Positions 1-9,275 of a stretch of 64,000 nucleotides of DNA are shown here, one piece after another. The stretch's first letter is position 1. Every line of letters starts with the position of its first letter. The notes under the pieces were generated by a model. The model saw nothing but the letters and a program-made list of their open reading frames with translations, was not told the origin of the DNA and searched no databases. This stretch comes from Rhizopus arrhizus (taxonomy: Eukaryota; Mucoromycota; Mucoromycetes; Mucorales; Rhizopodaceae), in NCBI GenBank assembly GCA_024220505.1, contig JAKZZE010000008.1, forward strand, positions 1,054,001-1,118,000, in the 5' to 3' direction. A program made the translations under genes and the position numbers.

Positions 1-179
1 TGAAATAAAAAAACTAGTCACTGACTAGAAAAAGGTAGAAAATACAAAAAGTAGTGGGTTTGCAAAAAGAAAATAAAATAACAAAACAAAAGAACAAAAT
101 AAAAGAAAAGTTGTAACAAAGTATAGTTTGTTTGTTGGGTTGAACGCACGGGAGGGTTGAGAGAGAGGCAGAAGTAGAG

Positions 180-3100
180 TTATTCAGTCACGTCAAGGAC
201 TTGCGGCAACAGCAGAGAAGGTTTACCATTAGTATAATACCAATTGAGAAATGTTGAGCCTGAAGTGTCCAAAGCATCGCCAGTGAACGTCTCATCAGGA
301 TGGCAGATTTGATCTATTTCCAGGAGTATTTTGCTGATTTCTGGCCACCACGTCGACCAACGAGAGACAACGTGAGTGTTAGCAGTGTTTTTCTTGGCTG
401 GTTTACTGGGCAGCGTATTCAAGACGTAATCCAGAGGATTAGGAGGCGTAAGAATAGCCACATCCAGACGAGAAGCGACAGACAAACAAGAGAGGAGATG
501 GTTTCGGGACGCATGAGGGTGTCCACAGCTACACGGCGCAGGACGGCCAGGCAACCAGCCCATTTTCCACCGAAGGAGACGACTTCGCTCATACTTGCTC
601 ATAGGGATGAACAAAATGGGGTCGACGCCAAGAACACCACGGCAGGCACACAACAGCACCGGAGGGAAGGAAGAAGCACGCATTAATCGTAAGGAGCGAG
701 TACGGTAGTCTAGGATCGATTGACGCAGCTGCTTTGACTGTGTGTAATAGGCTAGACGATCTTCTACCGTAGTGGTTGCACCATTATACTGAGGATCTCG
801 CCAGATAGGATTAGCACGTAAAAGGGCTGGCCAACGGAACCGTTTGTACTGGGGGGCCGTTTCAGTAAAGGAGCGAATGGTGTGCAGTAGCGTATCCTCT
901 GGCAAGAAGTGAGTACGTAGGATGAACTTCAATACCAAAGTATGGGCTCGTTCGTGCATGGCAGGGAGGGATGTCATGTGTCGAAACACCGTGGTAGAGG
1001 CTGTACGATGTCCACCAAAAGCGAGACGTAGACATTGGTCTTGAGCCTTGTCAAGCAGCTTCAGGTTCTTCATTGTGAACAGACAGAGACACAAACCATA
1101 TTCCAGCTTGGGTCGGATAAATATCGCGTACAAGCGGCTAGCAGTAAGGCGAGAGAAGCTTGGAGCATGGAGGCCCAGAGGCTGCAATGTATTACGCATG
1201 GCAGGCAAGGCAGAGGCAATGTTGCGTTTAAGCAGTTGGTCAGTAGCAATAGCGCCTTTGGAGTCGAAAGGGATACCCAAATATGGGAAAGAGTCAGCAA
1301 TGGGTATTGGATCACCATACAAACGTAGAGGAGGGGCACCATAGATCGTAGGTGAGTTAACTACCACACACTTTGCTGGGTTCCATCGATAACCAAGTTC
1401 CATAGAATGCTGAGCAGCTCGACGAAGAAGACGGGGCATTACGTCAGGTGCAGCGATAATTACCACATCATCGGCATAGAGCAGGCAATTGATCCATAAC
1501 CCAGAGTATTCTCTACGTGGCATGGTACCAAAGACACGGGAGGAAATAGGTAGAGGGACAGCACGGAGGACAGCAGGAAGAGAATTGATATATATGGAAT
1601 ACAGGAAAGGCGATAGGATAGAGCCTTGAAGCACGCCAGTCTTGGGCCAAAAGGAACGAGAAGAATGACCGTTGATTAGTACCTGTATACTCACTTTGTC
1701 AAACAAGCTTTGAAGAAGACCAAGGAGGGGTTCAGAGATGTATGTTTCAAGTGCTCTCCAGATGGTCGCACGGTCAACAGTATCGTAAGCAGATTTGATA
1801 TCTAAGAACGCCAAAACAGGGGCTTCACCATAATGATCCTCTGCATGTTGTCGACACAGCTCATGAAGACAAAGAGCCTGGTCAAGAGTACTACGGCTTC
1901 GGCGAAATCCACCTTGAACAGTATCAAGAGGGGGTGCCGAGGATTCAAGTTCATCAAAGATGCAGAGTTCAAGCAGCTTGCGTAGAACCGAGGTCAGACT
2001 GATAGGGCGAAAGTTGCCTGGTTCTAGCGGGTTACCCTTCTTATAGATTGGGACAACCTGGGCAGTACACCAAGCAGCAGGAACAGTGGACCACTTCCAA
2101 CAGAGACAAAACAAGAGAGTAAGTACAGGTACCAACTTTGGAGCAATTGGTAACAGCATTTCTGTTCTTAGATCATCAACTCCAGGAGCTTTGCGACGGG
2201 ACAGGCGTTTGACCAAAGTATCACGTACCGTAGATTCTGTGAAAGGACAGATGATTCGGTCAATTGCATGAGGGCCAGAAGGAATTGGAGGCGCTGGATA
2301 ACGAGAAGCAGGGAGCGACGCACCAGAGAAAACTTGCTTGAGGTGATTAGCCATAGTATCAGCAGCAGCTTGGGGACCATTAGGATGATTGAACGTTGGG
2401 GTAATCGCTCGATTACGCTTGACCCGACGAACAATGGATGCGGTCTCTTGCAATGGACCAGAGGAGAGCTTGTTACAGAATTGTCGCCAAGTTTCACGTC
2501 GACGACGCTTCATGTCACGATTGAAGTAGTGACAAGCGAGCTGGTATCTGTCCCATGCTTGACACTTCTCAATTCCCACAGCACGGTGCCATTCCTTACG
2601 GCAGTGCTCACGGTGGTCAAAGGCATCTTGCAGCAGTGGAGTCCAAAACCAAGAATTGTTAGACTGTTTAGGATTCTTGCGACCGACTGAATCATCGAGA
2701 GAGGAATGAATGATACCAGTCAATTCAGCAGCTAACGCATCATGGTCAGGTTTTTGAAGATAGGATTGGCTATGTGGATCAAAGAAGGTTAGCAATCGTT
2801 CATGAAAGGAGAGAATGCGATCACTAAAGATAGACACATAGGTGCAATCTTCTTCAGTCAGGCGAGACAAATTCCATAGCTTACGAGGGTGAGTAGGCGG
2901 TGGTGGTGGTAGTTCTGGAAGTAGACAAGTCAATGACACAGGATGATGATCAGAGCCCATGTTGAGGTCTTCTCTTACAACCAGTGTAGGATCGACAAGT
3001 TCTTGGGTGCTGATGAACAAGTCAATGACACTCTTGAACTGAACACCAGACTGATGATGTACTCTTGACTGTGAGCTGTAGGTGGGGACCCCAAACGCCA

Positions 3101-3689
3101 GACGTGAATTCCAACAGGTGAGACCCGTGTCTTCAAGCCATTCCTGGAGCAATGTGCCTCTGGTGGTGGTGCGAGTGTCGCCTAGTAGTAGTTGGTGTCG
3201 AGCATTAATATCGCCACAGATAATAGTGTTCGACTGTGATGGGTGCGTTTGAGTAGGTAAGGAGCGTAGGATATCAAGTGCTTCAGTGTCAGACAGAGTG
3301 GAAGGAGGTAAATACACACAATGTATTAACAGAGAGGCAACTTGACAAGAAAGTACATAGGGAGAGGAAGACGGGAAGTGGGTCACTGGGTAGGGACACT
3401 CAGGGTTGACAAGAAGTGTGATGCCCATTTTACCACGATACGAATCCTCAACCGGAAGGCCATAGGTGTGGTATTGCTGCCAGTGAGTTGGATACCGCAG
3501 AGGTGGCAGCAGCCATGTCTCTGACATAAAAAGGAGCGACGAAGAAGAAAGTGAATCAGTGATAGCACTAATAGTGTGGCGAGCACAACCATTAGCGTTC
3601 CATATGGTGATATTGAGTTCTTGGTAAGGAGTGGACTGGGACATAGATGGTATAGGGTTAGTGATATATGTGTTACTGTCAAAACTCAT
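180..3689 (-). CDS. LINE ORF2: endonuclease / reverse transcriptase
   Basis: Intact ORF of 1169 aa for target-primed reverse transcription. Residues about 25-255 form an exonuclease-endonuclease-phosphatase domain, seen as SETW (56-59), GDINARH (159-165), SVIDLF (220-225) and GSDHHPV (245-251), the usual metal-binding and catalytic positions. Residues about 490-810 form the RT, with GNFRPISL, a DIKSAYDTVD palm motif and the catalytic YADD at 738-741, followed by a SFPYLGIP thumb motif. A C-terminal Cys/His motif (CSCGHPH...HLLSC) resembles the terminal zinc knuckle of LINE proteins. I see no RNase H domain. The start codon overlaps the ORF1 stop as TAATG, so coupled reinitiation is likely. 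The ORF looks functional, although ORF1 upstream is broken. Confidence 0.92.
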   Translation of the reverse strand: MSFDSNTYITNPIPSMSQSTPYQELNITIWNANGCARHTISAITDSLSSSSLLFMSETWLLPPLRYPTHWQQYHTYGLPVEDSYRGKMGITLLVNPECPYPVTHFPSSSPYVLSCQVASLLIHCVYLPPSTLSDTEALDILRSLPTQTHPSQSNTIICGDINARHQLLLGDTRTTTRGTLLQEWLEDTGLTCWNSRLAFGVPTYSSQSRVHHQSGVQFKSVIDLFISTQELVDPTLVVREDLNMGSDHHPVSLTCLLPELPPPPPTHPRKLWNLSRLTEEDCTYVSIFSDRILSFHERLLTFFDPHSQSYLQKPDHDALAAELTGIIHSSLDDSVGRKNPKQSNNSWFWTPLLQDAFDHREHCRKEWHRAVGIEKCQAWDRYQLACHYFNRDMKRRRRETWRQFCNKLSSGPLQETASIVRRVKRNRAITPTFNHPNGPQAAADTMANHLKQVFSGASLPASRYPAPPIPSGPHAIDRIICPFTESTVRDTLVKRLSRRKAPGVDDLRTEMLLPIAPKLVPVLTLLFCLCWKWSTVPAAWCTAQVVPIYKKGNPLEPGNFRPISLTSVLRKLLELCIFDELESSAPPLDTVQGGFRRSRSTLDQALCLHELCRQHAEDHYGEAPVLAFLDIKSAYDTVDRATIWRALETYISEPLLGLLQSLFDKVSIQVLINGHSSRSFWPKTGVLQGSILSPFLYSIYINSLPAVLRAVPLPISSRVFGTMPRREYSGLWINCLLYADDVVIIAAPDVMPRLLRRAAQHSMELGYRWNPAKCVVVNSPTIYGAPPLRLYGDPIPIADSFPYLGIPFDSKGAIATDQLLKRNIASALPAMRNTLQPLGLHAPSFSRLTASRLYAIFIRPKLEYGLCLCLFTMKNLKLLDKAQDQCLRLAFGGHRTASTTVFRHMTSLPAMHERAHTLVLKFILRTHFLPEDTLLHTIRSFTETAPQYKRFRWPALLRANPIWRDPQYNGATTTVEDRLAYYTQSKQLRQSILDYRTRSLRLMRASSFPPVLLCACRGVLGVDPILFIPMSKYERSRLLRWKMGWLPGRPAPCSCGHPHASRNHLLSCLSVASRLDVAILTPPNPLDYVLNTLPSKPAKKNTANTHVVSRWSTWWPEISKILLEIDQICHPDETFTGDALDTSGSTFLNWYYTNGKPSLLLPQVLDVTE

Positions 3690-4434
3690 TAATAGTTATT
3701 GACAGATTCACCAACACCTGAAGGTTTGTCAGAGGAAGCTTGGGTGTCATCGGTAAAGGTGTTGATGACATCGGTCATATCATCATCAGTGTGCTGGTTA
3801 TCAACGTGCTCAACAGAACCCGAGTCAACAACCACAGCTTGATCGTACTGTGCCTTGGTGATCCACTCTTGCTGGTGGAAGAAGCGGGCTACAGCCAAAC
3901 GAACAGGTAAACGAATATGCTTAAGAGCACGAGAGAGACGTTGTTGGTGGAGGTCGACGCATTTAGTCTTACGTTCCTCTTCAGGTAGAGAAGCGAAGGA
4001 AGGATCACGCAGACGAGCAGTATCAAGAGGATCGAATGACTCCAAAGGCTTAACACCAGCCTTATTAAAGTGATCCATCAGTTCAGCAGCATAACTGTTG
4101 TGCACAAGAAGAGCAACAACGTGGTTATCTGGATAGTGAACATCTAGCACACGAGCATTATTGATTTTGAGCTTATTCAATTTAGCTCGAAGGCTAGAGT
4201 AAGCCTCACGAAAGCGGCAAGGCAGGTATATGTACTGATACCCATGACCACCAGTAAGAGGAGCAAAGGTACGAGCGACAGCCTTCATCTGCCGAGGCGT
4301 GATACGACGTCGTCGAACAGGTTGAGACATCTTGGGTGGTGCAGGAGACGTGGCAGTGGCGGCACTAACGGCAGCATAGGACTTGTTAGCGGCAGGCACA
4401 ACTGGAGCAGACTCTGGTGAGGACCAGCGGGAGA
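3689..4434 (-). pseudogene. LINE ORF1, 3' part
   Basis: C-terminal part of the ORF1 (gag-like) protein, about 245 residues, basic and probably nucleic-acid binding. It includes a compact region around GGHGYQYIYLP and a lysine-rich stretch. I do not recognise a named domain; no CCHC knuckle is visible. It is separated from its N-terminal part by T1, inserted at a TA. Reading across the two flanks with one TA copy keeps the frame, which shows that both parts were one gene. An ATG inside the T1 terminal repeat opens a chimeric ORF that is not the native start. It ends in TAA overlapping the ATG of ORF2. Confidence 0.75.
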
Positions 4435-4436
4435 TA

Positions 4437-6066
4437 CAGTAGCGGACAAAACTGGTGCACAAAACTTTTTTTTAGCTTTTAACTACCATTACCTGCTCAT
4501 GGTAATTGCAATAGTCATGAAACTGTACTAGAAGGAGGATATACTAGTCATTGTAATCTATGTATGTTCTAAGCATGACATTGTTAAAACTGAGCGATAA
4601 GCGTGCTTTGAATTTATAAAATCTTATATTTTCTAAAAACCGCAAAAGTGGCTAAAATCTTAGACTTTATATAATCATCTCATCTCTTGATATTATCGGA
4701 TATTCTTCTTTGCATATGCTAATAATATGCGTGTATATCATTTTCAGTAAAAGAACCCGGCTCTTTAACTATTCTTTTCCAAAGATCATCGACCCTTTTT
4801 GATCTAGTGTCGTATCATCATACCTTTGCCATCAATTGCCACCTGGCATGCTTAAGCGGACTTAGGCCGGGATTAGTGGCGGCTAAACTTGTAGCACAGA
4901 AGCGCTGTTATCAAATATTGAGTTTGTGACATGCGTTGACTTGTGCCTTGTGTCATTGTCATACTGAAACGAGAGATTACGACGTTTTAGACTACTATAC
5001 GCTAGGCTTTTGTGGTATGAAGTAAGCGAAATATATGTGTATATTTATGAGTTCATTATACCATCGTATACCTGACACACATATTCTGGTCCTTAATATC
5101 TAATACAGCCTTAAAACATAACAGAGCAGCCAGCATGCTTCATTGTTTGATCACCGTGAAAAAATCGCTCAGGTTGCTCGACTTGCTTTCAATATTAGTG
5201 TATACTGTCTGCATCCATAATGTTCATATTTGTTTCATTGCTAAAGATAGCAGACTTCCAGCCCTCTATAGTATACAATGGCTTGTTGTGATACCACATT
5301 CATCGCTTTTTCCGACTTATACAGCTGATGAAATTCTTCGATTCCTTACTTCCGGACTCAAAATCTAGCTTCCTACTGTGCCTTTAGACTGACAGTCTGC
5401 TAACACTGTATCTTAAGGTCCTCAAAATGTGCTGAGCATCAGGAACTGTGTGTAGCGAACCTTGTCCAAGCTCTAGGTTGATGACTGAACTAATAACTTT
5501 TCAGGCTAATAGCGGAATACCTTCATGATCACAAGACATTAAGTTTCTTTCTTCCCTCTTTCTCCTGTTGATTGTCCATTTAGAGATCCTTGTTACTCTA
5601 GAAATATCTGCTGTCGTACGAACTAGGCGTGTTCGAGATCTCAGAGTTTCGTTTTTACAGTTGCTTATTTTCTTAAACATATAAGGCTAGTACTTTGTTA
5701 TAGTGAATAGGGTAAAAACAAAAGGGGGGACTCAATGGGAAATACAAAATAAGTACAGTTTTATATATTTTTTAAGAGCTACTAAAATTTACTAATATGC
5801 TGTGAAATCTGAAAGCAAACGGGAGAGATATGGGGAAAATTGAAAGAAGGCTAGACAAGCACCACATTTTTGGCGAAAATTGAAATATGCAAAAAATCAC
5901 TAAAAATGACCTTATGCCTGAAGGATGTCCGACACAGTTCCGGTTTACATAACATAATGTATATTTTGGACTGTCTTTCAGATGGTATATGCCACAAAAG
6001 TCGCAGACATATGGCGGAGATACAATGTTGATTTTAATTTTTGTGCACCAGTTTTGTCCGCTACTG
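4437..6066 (-). mobile_element. T1: decayed Tc1-like transposon copy 1
   Basis: A 1630-bp element with terminal inverted repeats beginning CAGTAGCGGACAAAACTGG, of which about 28 bp match at both ends, flanked by TA at 4435-4436 and 6067-6068. The minus strand carries a broken Tc1/mariner transposase: an HTH-like start, a stop after about 59 codons, then a catalytic-core remnant in which the first aspartate motif reads SNE rather than SDE. Same length and same defects as T2, T3 and T4. It has split LINE ORF1. Apart from the pseudogene I see nothing else in these 1.6 kb. Confidence 0.9.
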
Positions 6067-6790
6067 TAGGTGTACCTTGACTAGTCGTGGGTGGTGTTGG
6101 TGTCGAAGGTGCAGAGATGGGTTTGGAGTGAACGGCACGGTCAGCCTCCAAAGTCGCTATATGCTGTTGTGCGGTCTCAAGGGCAGCACGCAGGCGCAGG
6201 TTTTCTTCAAGCAGGTGCTCAAAATTGGCCAGTCTTTCATCATAACGACGAAATTGTGCCTGGAAAATTGAAACCCAGTCGTGGGCAGGTACAGCGGGAG
6301 TACAGGTTGGTACCTGGGGAGAAGTAGGTAAAGGGGTGGTTTCCTTTACATTGTCTAATGCAACTTGTGATGTAGGAGGAGCAGTGGCTACACCAAAGTC
6401 GAAGGGTCCTGTCACGTTGACGGCGAAGTTGTGGGCAGGTGGTTGTTGTGACATTACAGAAGTAATAATGGCAGGAGCTGGACTGGTGCGAATGTCGATT
6501 GGCACAAGTGGTGGCGTACGGACAGAGAACAGACGCTTGCTTGGGGTGAGTGGTGAGGGTGATTCAGGAGTGTTTACAGAGACGGATTGGTGAGTCTGTG
6601 TAGACGGATGGATGCTTCCTGATGTGGGTTGATCTACCTTTGCTAATGATTCCAAATCAAGATCTTGAGATGTCGAAATGGTGCTACGGATGTCAGAGAT
6701 CTTAGTGCCTGAGAGTGTTGGCAGGTCTTGGGGTGCTTTGGGTGTGGTTGACTGTATCTTTACAGGTACGTCTTTACTGTGTATACTGTG
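6067..6790 (-). pseudogene. LINE ORF1, 5' part
   Basis: N-terminal part of ORF1, open from a TAG at 6791-6793 down to the T1 insertion. It is rich in Pro, Ser and Thr, then has a short coiled-coil-like segment with heptad leucines (LANFEHLLEENLRLR). No ATG lies near the top of the frame; the first one is at 6454. Translation therefore starts there, or at a non-ATG codon, or the 5' end of the element is missing. The TA flank joins in frame with the segment ending at 4434. Confidence 0.6.
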
Positions 6791-6871
6791 CTAATACTCT
6801 TCTTTAAGAAAATCGCTTGATGGCAAAACTTTTATCCGGTGGCGGAGCCAAGTAAAAGTTTCGAAATACGA

Positions 6872-7575
6872 TGACAGTTGCTAATATGTATGCTATGTCT
6901 AGTTTCGCTATACGGTGAAGTGATAACAGAAACCAATTAATAGAAGACTGTAAAGACTATTAATGTACAATAACAACAAAGTTAACAATATAAACTAGTT
7001 CTTGACTTCAATTGCTTGAACGTGCAAAAAGAATTTACTCGGCACCCAAAATTAATTTTAGCGGGAAGAAAGCCTATCGTTTATTACTTTACAACAATAG
7101 ATACTTTGGAATAACATATTAATATAAAGGTAATTGGGGAAAATATACAATTGTAAAGAGGATTATGGTGATTTTTGATAAATAAAGTATATGATGTATC
7201 AATTGAGTATTCGTCTTCATGTTGATTTTAATGGTGTTCTTTTCTGTTTAGTGTGCTGGCACATTGGGTGAATAATGCGTCCAGAGATCGTCTTCTTGAT
7301 GTATCCTGTGAGGGTAGAAAATAATAGGTAAGAAAAATAATGTCGGCCAATTGTGACGTGTGTCTTTTCAATTCCCGATGCGGTGAAGCTGATTATTTTC
7401 CTTTCCCCTTATTTTCTTTTACATTTTCTTCAATAACGTCTGTTAGAGTTATCCAACCACACCGAAAAGCATACCATTCGAATCGCCATGAAAAGGAGTA
7501 TCTTTGAATACAAAATAAGCTTTAAAAATCAAAAAGGAATCAAAGGCGATCATCGACCAAAATCCGACTTTGTCA
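6872..7575 (-). repeat. G1 3' LTR
   Basis: 704-bp LTR beginning TGACAGTTGC and ending TTTGTCA on the plus strand, so TG...CA in both directions. It matches three further copies at 13520, 14228 and 20208. On the element strand it is preceded by a purine tract. Confidence 0.92.
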
Positions 7576-7594
7576 TGTACCTCCCCCCTAGCCT
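7576..7594 (-). promoter_or_regulatory. G1 polypurine tract
   Basis: On the minus strand the bases directly upstream of the 3' LTR read AGGGGGGAGGTACA, the expected primer site for plus-strand DNA synthesis. The same tract is present in G2 at 14934-14952. Confidence 0.75.
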
Positions 7595-7618
7595 TTGCTT
7601 ATCTTCTTTGATTTTCTT

Positions 7619-8947
7619 CTAACTGGGCACAGTGCTAAACCTTGCCACCCAAGACTTGAACTGCTGTTGAGCTCTTGTCACCGTGACATCAGGAACCATC
7701 AACCTTGCATTATGAAATGCAGTCAACTTGTCACCATTCACAGCACCGTCGAGCTTCCGACTGTTTGAGCCCACTAAATGGTACGTACCATTCTTGTTGA
7801 CCTTCAACACACGGAAAGGACCAATCCACTTGTCAGCAAACTTGCTTGCAGGCAACATGTCCTTCATCAACACTTCTTCTCCTACTTCAAACTGCTTACG
7901 AAAACCAACTGTCCTATCGTACGCAGCTTTTTCCTTTTTCTTCTTTTCATCAGACTTCATGCGCGCATGCTCCCTGGCTTCCTTCAATTTCTCTTGAATC
8001 ATAATTGCCCTTTCCTTGATGGTTTCCTCCCAATCGTCTTCCACGAAATCTTCTCTGGGAGCCATCCATATCACTGGCGTCATAAATTCGTATCCATACA
8101 AGAGAAAAGCAGGAGTAAAGCCAGTAGCTGAATTCTTCATCGTTCTAATTGCTAAAAGAGCGGACGCAATGTAATTATCCCATTGATGGATCTTGTCCTC
8201 ATCACGCGCTAATTTAGCAATCGTTCTACACAGCGTCTGATTCAATCTTTCACAAGCACCATTACAGTTTGGTCTCCAACTAGTGGTAGTAATGTGCTTG
8301 CAACCAATCTTTGCCAAAAACTCATGGACCAGCGTTGCCACAAAATTACTTCCCCGATCGGTCAACAGGTAATTTGGGACACCGTACTGAGCTACAATTT
8401 CATTATATAAAAATTTTTGAGTAGTGACCGCATTTGTCTCAGGAACAGCCAAAGCCATGGGCCATCTTGTCAAGTAATCAGTGGCTACTAGGATGTACTT
8501 GTTACCCCTAGCAGTTTGAGTAAGAGGACCCACCGCATCACAACCAACCATGAAGAAGGGGTGTCGGGGCGTCTTGACAATGTAACCTGGATTGTGCCGC
8601 GAACGATCTACTCTTGCACGAAATTGGCATGTTTCACAAGTTTTGACCACCTCAGCCACAATTTCTCTTGCTTCTGTGCACACATACCCTAACAACAATT
8701 TCTTGACAGTGTTGACAACACCCAAATGACCTTCACCATGTACCATTCGAATTACTTCCACTGCATTCCCTTCATGAACCACTTCTCTTCCCGTACCCAT
8801 CTCAAGTAAGCGATCACCATCGACAAAGTACTTTTTGGCTTGATATTTAATTCTTCTTTTTTCATTAGCATCAGTACAACCAGAAGGATAAGTGCCATCA
8901 ACTAGGTGACGATAGATAGCCACAAACCATGCAAAATACATAGGCAT
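7619..8947 (-). CDS. G1 integrase (separate ORF)
   Basis: 442-aa integrase that inserts the cDNA into the genome. The N-terminal HHCC zinc site is at H70, H74, C104 and C107. The catalytic core has D137 (GCDAVG), D197 (TDRGSNF) and E233 (NGACERLN), a D-x35-E spacing. A GPY/F-type motif (KWIGPFRVL) follows near residue 370, and no chromodomain is visible. Integrase is normally fused downstream of RNase H in Ty3/Gypsy pol. Here it begins at its own ATG in another frame, 328 bp after the pol stop. How it is expressed is unclear: an own transcript, splicing or reinitiation are possible. Confidence 0.93.
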   Translation of the reverse strand: MPMYFAWFVAIYRHLVDGTYPSGCTDANEKRRIKYQAKKYFVDGDRLLEMGTGREVVHEGNAVEVIRMVHGEGHLGVVNTVKKLLLGYVCTEAREIVAEVVKTCETCQFRARVDRSRHNPGYIVKTPRHPFFMVGCDAVGPLTQTARGNKYILVATDYLTRWPMALAVPETNAVTTQKFLYNEIVAQYGVPNYLLTDRGSNFVATLVHEFLAKIGCKHITTTSWRPNCNGACERLNQTLCRTIAKLARDEDKIHQWDNYIASALLAIRTMKNSATGFTPAFLLYGYEFMTPVIWMAPREDFVEDDWEETIKERAIMIQEKLKEAREHARMKSDEKKKKEKAAYDRTVGFRKQFEVGEEVLMKDMLPASKFADKWIGPFRVLKVNKNGTYHLVGSNSRKLDGAVNGDKLTAFHNARLMVPDVTVTRAQQQFKSWVARFSTVPS

Positions 8948-9275
8948 CTTGAAGTAAATACCAACCGTAGAATTATAAAAAGAAAGGGAAGTCTTGTATA
9001 TTTATATGATTATCCCAAGGATGAGCTAAGGACTAATCACTACCACTATAGTTGATCTGGACAAAAACTTTTATTCAAAGAAACCTTGATCAATTAAAGA
9101 TAAACAAGAGTGAAGGGTTGTAACAAAATAAAAAGGGGAAGAATGAAGTAAAAAATAAAGGTAAAATTAGGCAAGCCCAAAAAAAGTGATAAGAGTGCGA
9201 AAGAACCTCTGTCCCTTTTCCAAAAAAAAAATTTTAACATCTATAAATATATCTAATGAACACCAATAAACTTCC
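8948..9275 (-). other. G1 pol-integrase spacer
   Basis: 328-bp gap between the pol stop and the integrase ATG without a credible ORF. On the element strand it holds an AATAAA-like GAATAAAAG, then a TATA-like CATATAAATATACAAG about 50 bp before the integrase ATG, and a TTTACTTCAAG just before the ATG that could be a 3' splice site. It is retained in G2 except for that element's deletion. The role as promoter or intron is inference. Confidence 0.45.

Larger units (their letters stand above)
1..6871 (-). mobile_element. LINE (non-LTR retrotransposon), split by T1
   Basis: Non-LTR retrotransposon on the minus strand with two ORFs. ORF2 carries an apurinic-type endonuclease and a reverse transcriptase; ORF1 lies directly upstream. 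Positions 1-179 are A-rich and form the 3' untranslated part, which may run off the window. The 5' boundary is uncertain and probably lies between 6790 and the Gypsy LTR starting at 6872. T1, a Tc1-like element at 4437-6066, interrupts ORF1. No poly(A) tail or target duplication can be closed because one end is outside the window. Confidence 0.85.

Noticed and set aside
4435..4462. ATG of a 257-aa LINE ORF1 at 4462
   Set aside because: The ATG lies within the T1 terminal repeat; the true N-terminus is on the other side of T1.
5135..5368. 77-aa ORF repeated in all T copies (also at 29720, 46782, 53267, 63585)
   Set aside because: It is antisense to the transposase core and recurs only because the T copies are near-identical.
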